Positions 16,177 to 25,419 of a stretch of 64,000 nt of DNA are shown here, one piece after another (position 1 is the stretch's first letter; every line of letters starts with the position of its first letter). The DNA comes from Robiginitomaculum sp. (GTDB lineage: Bacteria; Pseudomonadota; Alphaproteobacteria; Caulobacterales; Maricaulaceae). The position numbers and the translations under genes are program-made. A model generated the notes under the pieces. That model worked only from the letters and a program-made list of their open reading frames with translations, was not told where the DNA came from and searched no databases. Location: positions 188,001 to 252,000 of the forward strand of contig JAESQN010000044.1 of the NCBI GenBank assembly GCA_016765135.1, in the 5' to 3' direction.

Positions 16177-16527
16177 ATGAAAATGCAGATGGAAGAAATG
16201 GGTGAAAACGCAAGCGAAGCCTGCACGCTCCTTAAGTCCATGGCAAACCAGTCCCGTTTGATGATACTTTGTCAGTTGGCGGAGAAAGAAATGTCGGTTG
16301 GCGAACTTTTGGAAAGCATCCCCTTGTCACAATCCGCATTGTCCCAGCATCTCTCCATGCTCAGGCGCGAAAAAATCGTTAAAACCCGGCGTGTTGCCCA
16401 ATCTATTATGTATTCTCTGGACAGTGAAGATGCCCGTGTTTTGATCAATGCGCTCTACGAATTATATTGCAATAGGGACGACGACAAACCCTACGGCATG
16501 GTCGACTCCATAGCGGCGTATATTTAA
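16177..16527 (+). CDS. shdrR: ArsR-family repressor with persulfide-sensor Cys pair (sHdrR-like)
   Basis: The 116-residue winged-helix protein has the ArsR recognition region LSQSALSQHLSMLRREKIV. Cysteines are C16, C32 (ILCQLAEKE) and C98 (LYELYCNRD). C32 and C98 are 66 residues apart, the same spacing I recall for the C41/C107 pair of SqrR and for sHdrR, which sense sulfane sulfur by forming an intramolecular polysulfide bridge. It is the last gene of the sHdr operon and probably represses it, and the lipoate operon, through the shared TATTAG-N6-CTAATA sites. Several ATG codons lie at the start; 16177 has AAAGG at proper spacing. Confidence 0.85.
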   Translation: MKMQMEEMGENASEACTLLKSMANQSRLMILCQLAEKEMSVGELLESIPLSQSALSQHLSMLRREKIVKTRRVAQSIMYSLDSEDARVLINALYELYCNRDDDKPYGMVDSIAAYI

Positions 16528-17012
16528 GCCACTTCTCTGGGTGTGGTCGGATTGAAACCAAAGCTGTCTGTGGGTAAATCTATACCCAAATTAGTCACAA
16601 TATAGCCGAGGCTGGCGAAATGGTGCATGGCATGGCTGTGGGCTTGTATGAGCGCAGCAGCTAATGTGTATTTTGCTGTCACCATGCCAAGGCCAAGATC
16701 ATCGGACACATCAATCAACTGCTCCATATCCGCACCTTCCAGCCCGCGTAACTTCTCAAGCGTAGTCTCGAAATAGGCAATACCCATAGCCGGACTGCGT
16801 TCAACCAATTGATTTCGGGTTCGAGCGGTCAAGTCCACATGGCCACGATCCAAGCCACAGAAAACGCAATCGAATATATCCAGGATGTGGCGCATATGGC
16901 CACCGATGCTGGAATGATAGGGCTTTACGCTGGTATCGCGGTATTGCTGTTCGCTGATAGACCCCAAAAGCTCTATTCCGCTTTTTAAATTATGTTCAAT
17001 TGCATCAATCAT
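16524..17012 (-). CDS. DinB-like putative metal-dependent protein
   Basis: The 162-residue minus-strand protein has the DinB/YfiT four-helix pattern with its histidine triad: GGHMRHILDIF near residue 40 and HSHAMHHFASLGY near residue 128. DinB-like proteins include thiol-dependent transferases and stress proteins; the substrate cannot be predicted. Its 3' end overlaps the end of the ArsR gene by 4 bases in convergent orientation, so it is outside the sHdr operon. An inverted repeat CTGTCA-N10-TGACAG (17042-17063) lies just upstream of its start. Confidence 0.75.
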   Translation of the reverse strand: MIDAIEHNLKSGIELLGSISEQQYRDTSVKPYHSSIGGHMRHILDIFDCVFCGLDRGHVDLTARTRNQLVERSPAMGIAYFETTLEKLRGLEGADMEQLIDVSDDLGLGMVTAKYTLAAALIQAHSHAMHHFASLGYIVTNLGIDLPTDSFGFNPTTPREVA

Positions 17013-17118
17013 ACCGTATCAATCATTGTGTCTGTACAATACTGTCAGTTTCTTTAATGACAGATTCTAAGTACTATTACTAGGCGTGTCCGCATAGCAT
17101 ATTAGCAGGAGAATGAAA

Positions 17119-17868
17119 ATGAATTGTGAACACATAAATGTGTTGATTACGGGAGGTTCCCGTGGGGCCGGGGCGGCCATTGCCAAAGTTTGCGCCCAAT
17201 ATGGTGCCAATGTGGTTATTCATTACAATTCCAACCGCACTGAAGCCGAAGCGGTAGCAGGGCAGATTGGCGATAAATGTGTGGCAGTGATTGCCGAAGA
17301 TTTATCAAAGCCGGGGGCAGGCGCGCAGCTCTGGGCAAAAGCCAAGGCGGCGGCAGGTACTATCAACGCACTTGTCAACAATGCCGGAATTGATCTGGTC
17401 ACGGATCCATATGGCGGTGATGCCCAATGGGCTGATGGTTGGGCTAAAGTCATGGCGGTTAATCTCCAGGCTCCGGCAGATTTATGCCGCGCCGCTTTGG
17501 TGGATTTCAGGGCTACAGGCGGTGGCCGTATTGTCAATATGTGTTCGCGGGCGTCTATTCGCGGCGATTCTATCGACCATCCGGCCTATGCGGCTTCCAA
17601 AGGCGGTTTGCTGGCTCTCACCAAAACCATAGCACGCGGTGCGGCAGCTGACGGGGTTGTGGCCTACGGATTAGCGCCAGGCTGGATTAACACCGAAATG
17701 GCACCAACCGACCCGGATGTTTTGCGTGCCGCCAAGGCAGAAATCCCTCTGGGAGACTTCGCACAAGTCGAGGAAATCGGCGCAATGGTGGCCTTCCTGC
17801 TCTCGGATTTATGCAAGTCTGCAACCGGCGCGACATTTGATATTAACGGCGCTTCGCATGTAAGGTAA
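17119..17868 (+). CDS. Short-chain dehydrogenase/reductase, FabG-like
   Basis: The 249-residue classical SDR has the cofactor motif TGGSRGAGAAIA at the N-terminus, NNAGID, the active serine in MCSRASIRGD and YAASK. The second-last region PGWINTEMAP is typical of 3-oxoacyl-ACP reductase-like members. NADPH use is suggested by the basic residue in the first turn. I chose ATG 17119, which is 7 bases after AGGAG, over ATG 17113, which is too close to it. The substrate is unknown. It stands alone between the DinB-like gene and convergent rnhA. Confidence 0.85.
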   Translation: MNCEHINVLITGGSRGAGAAIAKVCAQYGANVVIHYNSNRTEAEAVAGQIGDKCVAVIAEDLSKPGAGAQLWAKAKAAAGTINALVNNAGIDLVTDPYGGDAQWADGWAKVMAVNLQAPADLCRAALVDFRATGGGRIVNMCSRASIRGDSIDHPAYAASKGGLLALTKTIARGAAADGVVAYGLAPGWINTEMAPTDPDVLRAAKAEIPLGDFAQVEEIGAMVAFLLSDLCKSATGATFDINGASHVR

Positions 17869-17889
17869 GAAAGTTCCCTGATTATATGT

Positions 17890-18357
17890 TCAACCACGCC
17901 CCGGTATTTTGCGTCCTGGAATACCTCTCCCAGCTAATTGGTCGGCGCGTTCATTGCCTTCGTCTCCGGCGTGGCCTTTGACCCAGCGCCAATCGATGGT
18001 TTTATCTTCGACCACGGCATCAAGCCGTTTCCAGAGATCCGTATTCAGCACGGGTTTCTTGTCGGCCTTTTTCCAGCCGCGTTTCTTCCAACCATGTATC
18101 CATTTGGTGATTCCGTCCTTGAGATATTTGCTGTCCGTCCAAAGCACAATCTTGCCAGAATAATCGGGCTTGAGACTTTCCAATGCCTTGATCGCCGCCA
18201 GCATTTCCATGCGGTTATTGGTGGTGTCATCTTCGCCGCCGTAAAGCTCTTTTTCTCGCCCCGCGTAAAGCATAAGCGCGCCCCAACCTCCAGGGCCGGG
18301 ATTGCCCGAACAAGCTCCGTCCGTATATATGACCAGCTTTTTTGCGGGGTGCGCCAT
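17890..18357 (-). CDS. rnhA: Ribonuclease HI
   Basis: The 155-residue protein shows [17 protein letters not shown] with the first catalytic Asp, [10 protein letters not shown] with the Glu, [10 protein letters not shown] with the second Asp, and the histidine loop [15 protein letters not shown]. It degrades the RNA of RNA-DNA hybrids. The ATG at 18357 overlaps the ispH stop by one base (TGATG), so the two genes form an operon. The tail [10 protein letters not shown] is a small internal repeat. Confidence 0.93.
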   Translation of the reverse strand: MAHPAKKLVIYTDGACSGNPGPGGWGALMLYAGREKELYGGEDDTTNNRMEMLAAIKALESLKPDYSGKIVLWTDSKYLKDGITKWIHGWKKRGWKKADKKPVLNTDLWKRLDAVVEDKTIDWRWVKGHAGDEGNERADQLAGRGIPGRKIPGRG

Positions 18358-19304
18358 CAACCAACCTCCCTTAGACTACGCGGCAGGCGAAACACCACAT
18401 CTTCCTTGGTGACTTCGACCTGCTTTATCGTCACGTCATAGCGGGCTTTGAGCGCCGCGATAACACCGTCGGTCAGGTTTTCCGGTGCACTGGCACCCGC
18501 AGACAATCCTAGTGTGGCTACACCGTCCAACTTGTCCCAGTTGATATGCTCGGCGCTGGCAATCAACAGCGATTCGTGTGCGCCTGCCTGTTTGCCCACT
18601 TCCACGAGCCGCAAGGAATTGGACGAATTGTGACTACCGATGACCAACAAAAGATCGCATTTTTTGGCAATAGCTTTGATGGCGGCCTGGCGGTTGGTGG
18701 TGGCATAACAAATGTCTTCTTTGTGAGGCATGGCCATGGAGGGAAACCGCCTTCGCAGCACGGCAATTATGCCCGCAGTATCGTCTACGGAAAGTGTGGT
18801 TTGGGTGACAATTGCGATATTATCCGGGTTTTTAGCCGTGTAAGCGTGGGCGTCTTCTTCAGTTTCGATCAGGGTAATAGCCCCGTCTGCAAGTTGGCCC
18901 ATTGTACCAATAACTTCCGGGTGACCCTTATGACCGATGAGCAGGATTTCCCGACCTCTGGCAAAATGTCGTTCCGCTTCGATATGGACTTTTGACACAA
19001 GAGGGCAGGTGGCATCCAGATAGATCATATTACGGGCTTTGGCGGCTTCGGGTACACGCTTGGGTACGCCGTGGGCTGAAAACACCACGGGGCGATCGTC
19101 CGGACACGCATCCAGTTCGTCTACAAACACCGCGCCCATGCGCTCAAGCCGTTCGACCACATGACGGTTATGGACGATTTCGTGGCGCACATAAACCGGC
19201 GCACCATGCTTGGCAATGGCTTGCTCGACGATTTGTATGGCTCGGTCAACACCGGCGCAAAATCCGCGTGGGCTGGCAAGTAATAAGGTGAGTGGTTTCA
19301 ACAT
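18357..19304 (-). CDS. ispH: 4-hydroxy-3-methylbut-2-enyl diphosphate reductase
   Basis: The 315-residue IspH has its three cluster cysteines in [23 protein letters not shown] and [17 protein letters not shown], together with [10 protein letters not shown] and the conserved TTNRQ motif. It catalyses the last step of the non-mevalonate isoprenoid pathway, forming IPP and DMAPP with a 4Fe-4S cluster. It lies upstream of rnhA, an ispH-rnhA order common in alphaproteobacteria as I remember it. Confidence 0.95.
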   Translation of the reverse strand: MLKPLTLLLASPRGFCAGVDRAIQIVEQAIAKHGAPVYVRHEIVHNRHVVERLERMGAVFVDELDACPDDRPVVFSAHGVPKRVPEAAKARNMIYLDATCPLVSKVHIEAERHFARGREILLIGHKGHPEVIGTMGQLADGAITLIETEEDAHAYTAKNPDNIAIVTQTTLSVDDTAGIIAVLRRRFPSMAMPHKEDICYATTNRQAAIKAIAKKCDLLLVIGSHNSSNSLRLVEVGKQAGAHESLLIASAEHINWDKLDGVATLGLSAGASAPENLTDGVIAALKARYDVTIKQVEVTKEDVVFRLPRSLREVG

Positions 19305-19436
19305 TAAATTCTCATTAGACAGTCTTCAAACCATTGCAGGTGAATGATATATTGGTTAAAGCAATTAGCAGACTTGCGCCGCGCCCGCTATAGCTTATAC
19401 GGGACAAAATGAAATTTGACGAATACAGGATATGCA

Positions 19437-20030
19437 ATGCAGTTTTTGAAAAATGCTTCCAAACTAGCTTTCGCCGGATTGGTCGTCACAACGATAGGGC
19501 TGTCGGCATGTTCGACGGTTGACAAAATACTGGAAGTGGGCGAAGACCCACAAAAAAACGTTGGCCCGTGCCCTGAAGCCTTTGCGCTTTATGAGGCTTC
19601 CCGCTTGGTGGAGTTTAAGGGTTCTGAAGCCTATGCCAATGTTGGGTTTACAGCAGAGATTGAAAAAGTCCGGAGCCTTTGTCGGTATTTTAGCACCAGA
19701 CCTATTGAGGCGGATTTGTCGTTGGATATAGCTTTTGGTCGTGGCCCGGCGGCCAGTGGACGTACGGTCACCTATGAATACTTTGTTGCCGTGACCCGCA
19801 AAGATATTGAAGTGATCGAGAAGAAAATTTTTCCGATTACTGTCACTTTTCCCGAGGGCGTAGATGTTGTCGAAATGACAGAAGACATTGGCGAAATCAT
19901 CATTCCTCGCGCTGATGAAAATACATCGGGGGCCAATTTTGAAATTATAGTTGGCTTTGAACTTACCCCCGAGCAAATCGCTTTTAATGCGGACGGCAAA
20001 AGATTCCGTGTTTCGGCGGGCAAGAATTAA
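19437..20030 (+). CDS. Putative lipoprotein of unknown function
   Basis: An ATG at 19437, 6 bases after ACAGGA, opens 197 residues with a lipoprotein signal ending LSAC (C26). The mature part begins STVDKILEVGEDPQKN and is acidic and mixed alpha/beta, with a cysteine in VGPCPEAF and another in SLCRYF. No catalytic motif is visible. It is probably anchored in the outer membrane. It lies 9 bp upstream of argS and may be co-transcribed with it. I do not recognise a characterised family. Confidence 0.75.
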   Translation: MQFLKNASKLAFAGLVVTTIGLSACSTVDKILEVGEDPQKNVGPCPEAFALYEASRLVEFKGSEAYANVGFTAEIEKVRSLCRYFSTRPIEADLSLDIAFGRGPAASGRTVTYEYFVAVTRKDIEVIEKKIFPITVTFPEGVDVVEMTEDIGEIIIPRADENTSGANFEIIVGFELTPEQIAFNADGKRFRVSAGKN

Positions 20031-20039
20031 ATAACGGTT

Positions 20040-21803
20040 ATGTCCCAATCAGTATTGCAGATTTTAACCGCACATCTCGGCGCAGCTTTTGCGGAATTGG
20101 ATTTGCCCAAGGATTATGGCCGTGTCAGTGTTTCGGATAAAACCTCGCCTTTCCAATGCAACGGCGCACTGGCGGCTGCTAAGCTTGCCAAGAAAGCTCC
20201 GCGTGATATTGCGGCGCAGGTCGTCGAGCAATTAGAGAGTAATAAAGATATTATCTCGGCGGACATTGCCGGGCCGGGCTTTATCAATCTGGTGCCTAGT
20301 GAAGAGTTGTTGACGAAGCGGGCAGGGGAATTACTGGCGGACGAGCGGGTCGGGGCGTGTGTGGCTGAAATAACCGAGAAAATAGTCATAGATTTCGGTG
20401 GCCCCAATGTGGCCAAGCCCATGCATGTGGGACATTTACGTTCATCCGTAATCGGTGATTGTTTGCAGCGCTTACTCAGGTTTCGCGGCCATGATGTGAT
20501 CAGCGATATCCATTTGGGCGACTGGGGTTTACAGATGGGCCACCTCATCACCGAACTTGAGGACGAACAGCCGGATTTGCCGTATTTTGATGGGGATGTT
20601 ACGGACAGTTATCCTGAGAAAAGCCCGGTGAGTATTGATGATTTGGCCCGATTATACCCGCAAGCTAGCGGTAAAGCCAAGGACGACCCGGATCGCATGG
20701 CTCGTTCCCGCAAAGCGACTTCGGAATTACAGGCCGGACGCGAGGGCTACAAAGCTTTGCTGGAGCATTTTATTCAGGTTTCCATTGCTGCGTTGAAAAA
20801 AGATTTCAGCGCACTTGGTGTGCATTTCGATTTGTGGAAAGGCGAGGCGGCGGTTGACCCGCTCATCCCGGACATGATCGAGCAGTTTAAAAAAGACGGG
20901 CATACGGAGTTGAGCGACGGTGCATTGATCATCCGGGTTGCCGAGGACAGCGACAAGAAAGACCTGCCGCCGTTGATTTTAATCTCCGGTGCTGGTGCGG
21001 CCCTATATGCAACGACCGATTTGGCGACCATAAAAGACCGGCGCGAAAATTTGAATCCTGATACGATACTTTACGTGGTGGATTTCGGCCAAAGCTCGCA
21101 TTTTGAGCAAGTTTACCGGGCCGCGGACAAGACCGGATTGTTTCCCCGCGAAAAACTGGAACATATTAAATTTGGCACGGTCAACGGTAAGGACGGCAAA
21201 CGCTTTCGTACCCGTGCGGGCGGGGTTATGCGCTTGTCCGATTTACTTTCCCAAGCCAGAGACGCGGCGACAAAACGCCTTGATGAAGCCGGGTTAGCGC
21301 AAGATATGGGCGCGGAAGAACGAACAGAAATTGCCCGCAAAGTCGGGCTTGCCGCCATTAAATTTTCTGATTTACAAAATGTCCGCACGACAAATTACAT
21401 CTTTGATTTGGAGCGTTTTACCGCCTTTGAAGGCAAAACCGGCCCGTATTTGCTCTATGCGGCGGTGCGGATAAAATCTCTATTACGTAAAGCGCAAGCG
21501 GCAGGTGTCAATCCAGGTGCAATCACCCCCACCCACAAGGCAGAGCAAAGATTGGTGCTGGCCCTTGATAGCTTTAACCGCGCCCTCGCTACCGCCGAAG
21601 CCAAACGTATGCCGCATATATTATGTGAGCATGTCTATACACTGGCGCAGGCGTTTTCGAAATTTTATGCCGATTGCCCAGTGTTACAAGACGGTGTGCC
21701 GGACGAAACAAAATCCTCAAGATTGGCCCTGGCCGCTCTCACGCTAAAGCAACTGGAAATCGGTTTGGAATTGCTCGGTATAGAAACGCCGGAACGGATG
21801 TAG
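20040..21803 (+). CDS. argS: Arginyl-tRNA synthetase
   Basis: The 587-residue class I synthetase has the N-terminal Add-1 domain, the HIGH-like motif KPMHVGHLRSSVIGD, a Rossmann catalytic core, the motif RAGGVMRLSDLL where other synthetases have KMSKS, and a C-terminal DALR anticodon-binding domain ending in GLELLGIETPERM. The loss of a standard KMSKS is normal for many ArgRS. It charges tRNA-Arg in the cytoplasm. A long palindromic repeat begins 1 bp after the stop and may also terminate the transcript. Confidence 0.96.
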   Translation: MSQSVLQILTAHLGAAFAELDLPKDYGRVSVSDKTSPFQCNGALAAAKLAKKAPRDIAAQVVEQLESNKDIISADIAGPGFINLVPSEELLTKRAGELLADERVGACVAEITEKIVIDFGGPNVAKPMHVGHLRSSVIGDCLQRLLRFRGHDVISDIHLGDWGLQMGHLITELEDEQPDLPYFDGDVTDSYPEKSPVSIDDLARLYPQASGKAKDDPDRMARSRKATSELQAGREGYKALLEHFIQVSIAALKKDFSALGVHFDLWKGEAAVDPLIPDMIEQFKKDGHTELSDGALIIRVAEDSDKKDLPPLILISGAGAALYATTDLATIKDRRENLNPDTILYVVDFGQSSHFEQVYRAADKTGLFPREKLEHIKFGTVNGKDGKRFRTRAGGVMRLSDLLSQARDAATKRLDEAGLAQDMGAEERTEIARKVGLAAIKFSDLQNVRTTNYIFDLERFTAFEGKTGPYLLYAAVRIKSLLRKAQAAGVNPGAITPTHKAEQRLVLALDSFNRALATAEAKRMPHILCEHVYTLAQAFSKFYADCPVLQDGVPDETKSSRLALAALTLKQLEIGLELLGIETPERM

Positions 21804-21804
21804 A

Positions 21805-21915
21805 TTACACTGGATTTGTAGGGTGGATTAGGCTTCTTAGCCGTAATCCACCAATGGCAACCACCAAAAGGTGGATTACGCCAAGAGACTAATCCACCCT
21901 ACAAATCCAGTGTAA
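21805..21915. repeat. Dispersed palindromic repeat family A, copy 1
   Basis: A perfect 27-bp terminal inverted repeat (21805-21831 with 21889-21915) encloses a second inverted repeat CGTAATCCACC/GGTGGATTACG. The element can fold into one long hairpin. Related copies lie at 23968, 26972 and 58556. This copy has the longest perfect arms because the flanking ACACTGGATT is also mirrored. Confidence 0.9.
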
Positions 21916-21974
21916 CCTCGACATTTTTATTTGACTCACAGCAATTTCCTATTACAGATTACCCCAACATATTT

Positions 21975-22165
21975 CCCTGTGGGAGAGAGCGTGTTTAGCG
22001 CGCCGCCGAAGGAGCAACCACCCCGGAAACTCTCAGGCACCAAGGACCGTCGGGAAACCTAAACGCTGGAAAGTGGGCCCCATGCTCACACCGAAGGAGT
22101 AAGCTACCATAAGAAGTTATGGTTCGTGAATCTCTCAGGTTCGACAGACAGCGGGGGCAGGTGAG
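21975..22165 (+). ncRNA. Tandem glycine riboswitch upstream of gcvT
   Basis: Two aptamers are visible in a row. The first has GGGAGAG, GCCGAAGGAGCAA and AAACTCTCAGGC (about 21980-22055). The second has CTGGAAAG, ACCGAAGGAGTAAGC and AATCTCTCAGGTTC (about 22066-22160). These are the conserved cores of the glycine riboswitch. The second aptamer ends about 35 bp before the gcvT start, so ligand binding probably frees the ribosome binding site and turns on the glycine cleavage operon when glycine is abundant. Confidence 0.93.
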
Positions 22166-22196
22166 GCTTTGGTCTCTATAACTGCTTGGAGTAAAC

Positions 22197-23333
22197 ATGT
22201 CGGACGAAGAAACCAAACACACACAGCTCTATGATTTTCATGTTGAGCGCGGCGGTAAAATGGTGCCGTTCGCCGGCTATGCCATGCCCGTGCAATATCC
22301 TATGGGTGTGATGAAAGAGCATCTCCATTGTCGGGCCGCAGCCGGGCTGTTTGATGTCTCTCATATGGGACAAGCTTTCATAATTGCAGACGACGGAACG
22401 TTTGAGACGGCGGCAGCGTTTTTGGAAAAACTGGTGCCCTGTGATGTCAAATCATTAGAGCCTGGACAGCAACGCTATACGCAATTTTTGAACGAAGACG
22501 GCGGTATTTTGGACGATCTCATGGTGTCGCGGCTCGGCTTGGACGGGCATGAGCACTGGATTTATATTGTTGTCAATGCCGGGTGCAAAGATGCGGATTT
22601 TGCCCATATTAACAAGAACTTACCTAATGGTCTTAAGCTAAAAATATTGGACGATATGTCGCTGATCGCCTTGCAGGGGCCAAAGGCTGTGGACGTGATT
22701 TCCCAATATATCCCGGACGCCCGCACCATGCCGTTTATGTCGTCTTTGGATGTGCCCCTCAACGGTATGTGGTGCCATATTTCCCGTTCCGGTTATACGG
22801 GTGAGGACGGTTACGAAATCGCAGTCAAGCACACGGATGTTGTCGCTATGTGCGAATTATTCTTGAGCCACGATGAAGTCGAATTGATAGGTTTGGGTGC
22901 CCGTGATAGCCTGCGGCTTGAGGCGGGACTGTGTTTATACGGCCACGATATTGACACGACCACTTCGCCTGTTGAAGCGGGGCTAATCTGGTCAATCCAG
23001 AAACACCGCCGCGAGCAAGGCGGGTTTATCGGCGCGGCGCGTGTGCAAAAAGACATAGCCGAACGCCCAGTGCGCCGCCGGGTTGGTATCCAGCCAGAAG
23101 GCCGCGCCCCGGCCCGTGAAGGCACTATCATTCAAAACACGGACGGCAAAGAAATTGGCGTCATAACCTCCGGCGGGTTTGGGCCAAGTCACGGCGGGCC
23201 TGTGGCTATGGGTTATGTGAAACGCAGATATTCGCGTGTTGGCACAGATGTAAATCTGTTGATACGCGGCAAGGCCAAACCTGCGAAAGTGGTGAAACTG
23301 CCATTTGTTCCTAATAATTTTTATAGAGGGTGA
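22197..23333 (+). CDS. gcvT: Glycine cleavage system T protein (aminomethyltransferase)
   Basis: The 378-residue protein starts with FHVERGGKMVPFAGYAMPVQY, contains GLFDVSHMGQ and SRSGYTGEDGYEI with LEAGLCLYGHDID, all standard GcvT motifs, and ends in the C-terminal GcvT domain. It takes the aminomethyl group from lipoyl-GcvH, releases ammonia and forms 5,10-methylene-tetrahydrofolate. It is directly behind the glycine riboswitch and is followed by gcvH, gcvPA and gcvPB. Confidence 0.95.
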   Translation: MSDEETKHTQLYDFHVERGGKMVPFAGYAMPVQYPMGVMKEHLHCRAAAGLFDVSHMGQAFIIADDGTFETAAAFLEKLVPCDVKSLEPGQQRYTQFLNEDGGILDDLMVSRLGLDGHEHWIYIVVNAGCKDADFAHINKNLPNGLKLKILDDMSLIALQGPKAVDVISQYIPDARTMPFMSSLDVPLNGMWCHISRSGYTGEDGYEIAVKHTDVVAMCELFLSHDEVELIGLGARDSLRLEAGLCLYGHDIDTTTSPVEAGLIWSIQKHRREQGGFIGAARVQKDIAERPVRRRVGIQPEGRAPAREGTIIQNTDGKEIGVITSGGFGPSHGGPVAMGYVKRRYSRVGTDVNLLIRGKAKPAKVVKLPFVPNNFYRG

Positions 23334-23364
23334 GGGTGTGAATATCGGTTATAACATTGCCACA

Positions 23365-23555
23365 CTCTCCTTCCCCCATTTTTCATGGGGGAAGTACCTC
23401 TCGTTTTTCAGAGGGGGGATGGGGGCGCGTGCTCTTGCGCGCAACAAACTTTCATCTATCACACTTGGCCTCACGACGCCGCAAGAGCGTCGGCCCCCAT
23501 CGCCTCCACAAGAGTTCCGGCACTTCCCCCATGAAAAATGGAGGAAGGAAGGAAG
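23365..23555. repeat. Dispersed palindromic repeat family B, copy 1
   Basis: The left end (CTCCTTCCCCCATTTTTCAT then GGGGGAAGT) and the right end (ACTTCCCCC then ATGAAAAATGGAGGAAGG) are imperfect inverted copies of each other, and each end is itself a hairpin. Inner parts pair as well (GATGGGGGC with GCCCCCATC). A related element lies at 37060-37237. It fills the gcvT-gcvH gap, so gcvH, whose own ribosome binding site AAAAGGAG follows, must be read through it or have its own promoter. Confidence 0.85.
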
Positions 23556-23585
23556 AAGCAAACCAACCAAAAAAGGAGAAAACCA

Positions 23586-23954
23586 ATGAAATATACTGAA
23601 GACCATGAATGGATACAATTAGACGGCGATATCGCCACCATCGGGGTTTCGGCCCATGCGGCTGAACAACTGGGTGATGTTGTTTATGTTGAACTGCCGG
23701 AGGTCGGCGCGGAATTTGACAAGGGCGACGATGCTGCCGTGGTCGAAAGCGTCAAAGCGGCCAGCGAGATTTATGCGCCGCTTGGTGGTGTGATTACCGC
23801 CGTTAACGAAGCCCTGGAAGAAACACCCGAAACTGTCAATGCGGCCCCTGAAACAGACGGCTGGTTTTTCAAAATGAAAATTTCAGATGCCAGTGAACTG
23901 GACGGCATGATGGACGCTGAGGCTTATAAGAAATTTTTGGCAAGCGAAGACTAA
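23586..23954 (+). CDS. gcvH: Glycine cleavage system H protein
   Basis: The 122-residue protein starts at an ATG 7 bases after AAAAGGAG. It shows YTEDHEWIQLDG, the GVSAHAAEQLGDVVYVELP hairpin and the lipoyl-lysine site VVESVKAAS (K57). It carries the aminomethyl group between the P, T and L proteins. It is the second GcvH-fold protein here; LbpA at 15721 differs at the lipoylation loop, so the cell keeps two lipoyl carriers apart. Confidence 0.96.
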   Translation: MKYTEDHEWIQLDGDIATIGVSAHAAEQLGDVVYVELPEVGAEFDKGDDAAVVESVKAASEIYAPLGGVITAVNEALEETPETVNAAPETDGWFFKMKISDASELDGMMDAEAYKKFLASED

Positions 23955-23967
23955 AACCTCGTAACCT

Positions 23968-24055
23968 TGTAGGGTGGATTAGCGTTCTTGCGCGTAATCC
24001 ACCGCACGGCACTCACCAAAGGTGGATTACGGCTAAGAAGCTTAATCCACCTTAG
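23968..24055. repeat. Dispersed palindromic repeat family A, copy 2
   Basis: TGTAGGGTGGATTAG at the left is mirrored by CTTAATCCACCTTAGA at the right, with inner CGTAATCCACC/GGTGGATTACG. The right arm has diverged by a few bases. It lies between gcvH and gcvPA inside the glycine cleavage operon, 26 bp before the gcvPA start. Confidence 0.88.
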
Positions 24056-24081
24056 AAAATATCAGGATGAATGGATTCAAA

Positions 24082-25419
24082 ATGCGCTATCTACCGCTAA
24101 ACGAAAATGACCGGGCCGCCATGTTGGACGTGGTTGGTGTGAAATCTGTTGATGACTTGTTTGTTGATGTGCCCGAAGCGGCGCGGCTGGACGGACTGAT
24201 TGATCTGCCGACCCATATGACCGAGGCCGAGGTGGACGCACGTTTGACCGCCATGGCAGGCAAAAACCGCGCCGCCGGGGCAGGGCCGTTTTTCATGGGC
24301 GGGGGGGCCTATCGTCACCATATTCCGGCCAGTGTTGATCATCTGATCCAGCGTTCGGAATTCCTGACCGCCTACACCCCGTACCAGCCGGAAATATCCC
24401 AAGGCACATTACAGGTCTTGTTCGAGTTTCAAACCCAGGTCGCCATGCTCACGGGCATGGATGTGGCCAATGCGTCCATGTATGACGGCTCCACCGCGTG
24501 CGGCGAAGCCGTGCTGATGGCGTGCCGGGTAAAGCGGCGTAAAAAATGCGTGTTGGCTCCCGGACTACACCCCCATTATGCGGCGGTGACGGAAAATCTG
24601 TGCCAATACCTGGACATTAGTTTGGATATTCATGCGCCCGCGCCGGGCAAGGACGTAGATGTATTAAACGGGTTGGACAAAGACATCGCGGCTATTGTCG
24701 TGCAATCTCCCAATGTGTTTGGTGAAATAATTGATCTGGAACCCTACGCGGTCGCCGCCCATGCGGTCGGGGCTTTGTTGATTGCGGTGTTCACCGAACC
24801 CGTAGCCTTGGGGGCCATAAAAAGCCCCGGTGAAATGGGCGCGGATATCGTGGTCGGCGAGGGGCAATCCATCGGGGTTGGTCTGAATTTCGGCGGGCCG
24901 TATGTGGGGCTGTTTGCGTGCCGCCAAAAACTGGTGCGGCAAATGCCGGGCCGGGTGTGCGGCGAAACCGTGGACGCGCAAGGAAAGCGCGGCTATGTGC
25001 TGACCCTTTCGACCCGCGAACAACATATCCGCCGCGAAAAAGCCACCTCCAACATCTGCACCAATTCGGGGCTGTGTACGGTGGCATTCTCCATTCATAT
25101 GACATTGCTAGGCGAAGCGGGTTTGCGCACATTGGCGGCGATCAATCACGAAAAAGCCTGTATGCTGGCCGACAAACTCACCGCCATAGACGGGGTGGAG
25201 CTGGTCACAGATACATTTTTTAACGAATTCACCCTGCGTCTGCCCAAAAAAGCCAGTGATGTGGTTGGTGATATGGTAGCGCAAAATGTAATCGGCGGCT
25301 TACACGCCTCGCGTCTGATGGACGGTCAAGATGACCTCCTCATAGTCTGCGCCACAGAAACCAATTCAGAGGCGGATATGGATGCATTTGTGTCGGCTTT
25401 AAAAGGAGCTTTGTCATGA
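24082..25419 (+). CDS. gcvPA: Glycine dehydrogenase (decarboxylating) subunit 1
   Basis: The 445-residue protein corresponds to the N-terminal half of glycine decarboxylase ([48 protein letters not shown]). It is inactive alone and forms a heterotetramer with GcvPB. The ATG at 24082 matches the usual MRYLPL start; an upstream ATG at 24067 is in frame but has poorer spacing. The stop overlaps gcvPB (ATGA). Confidence 0.95.
   Translation: MRYLPLNENDRAAMLDVVGVKSVDDLFVDVPEAARLDGLIDLPTHMTEAEVDARLTAMAGKNRAAGAGPFFMGGGAYRHHIPASVDHLIQRSEFLTAYTPYQPEISQGTLQVLFEFQTQVAMLTGMDVANASMYDGSTACGEAVLMACRVKRRKKCVLAPGLHPHYAAVTENLCQYLDISLDIHAPAPGKDVDVLNGLDKDIAAIVVQSPNVFGEIIDLEPYAVAAHAVGALLIAVFTEPVALGAIKSPGEMGADIVVGEGQSIGVGLNFGGPYVGLFACRQKLVRQMPGRVCGETVDAQGKRGYVLTLSTREQHIRREKATSNICTNSGLCTVAFSIHMTLLGEAGLRTLAAINHEKACMLADKLTAIDGVELVTDTFFNEFTLRLPKKASDVVGDMVAQNVIGGLHASRLMDGQDDLLIVCATETNSEADMDAFVSALKGALS

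Noticed and set aside
17097-17103. Single TATTAG half-site upstream of the SDR gene
   Set aside because: No inverted partner at N6 spacing, so it is not counted as a third sulfur operator.
21181-21240. Apparent loss of KMSKS in arginyl-tRNA synthetase
   Set aside because: A degenerate KMSKS is normal for many arginyl-tRNA synthetases and does not indicate inactivity.
23305-23618. Open frames on both strands between gcvT and gcvH
   Set aside because: They lie within the family B palindrome and their translations mirror the repeat.
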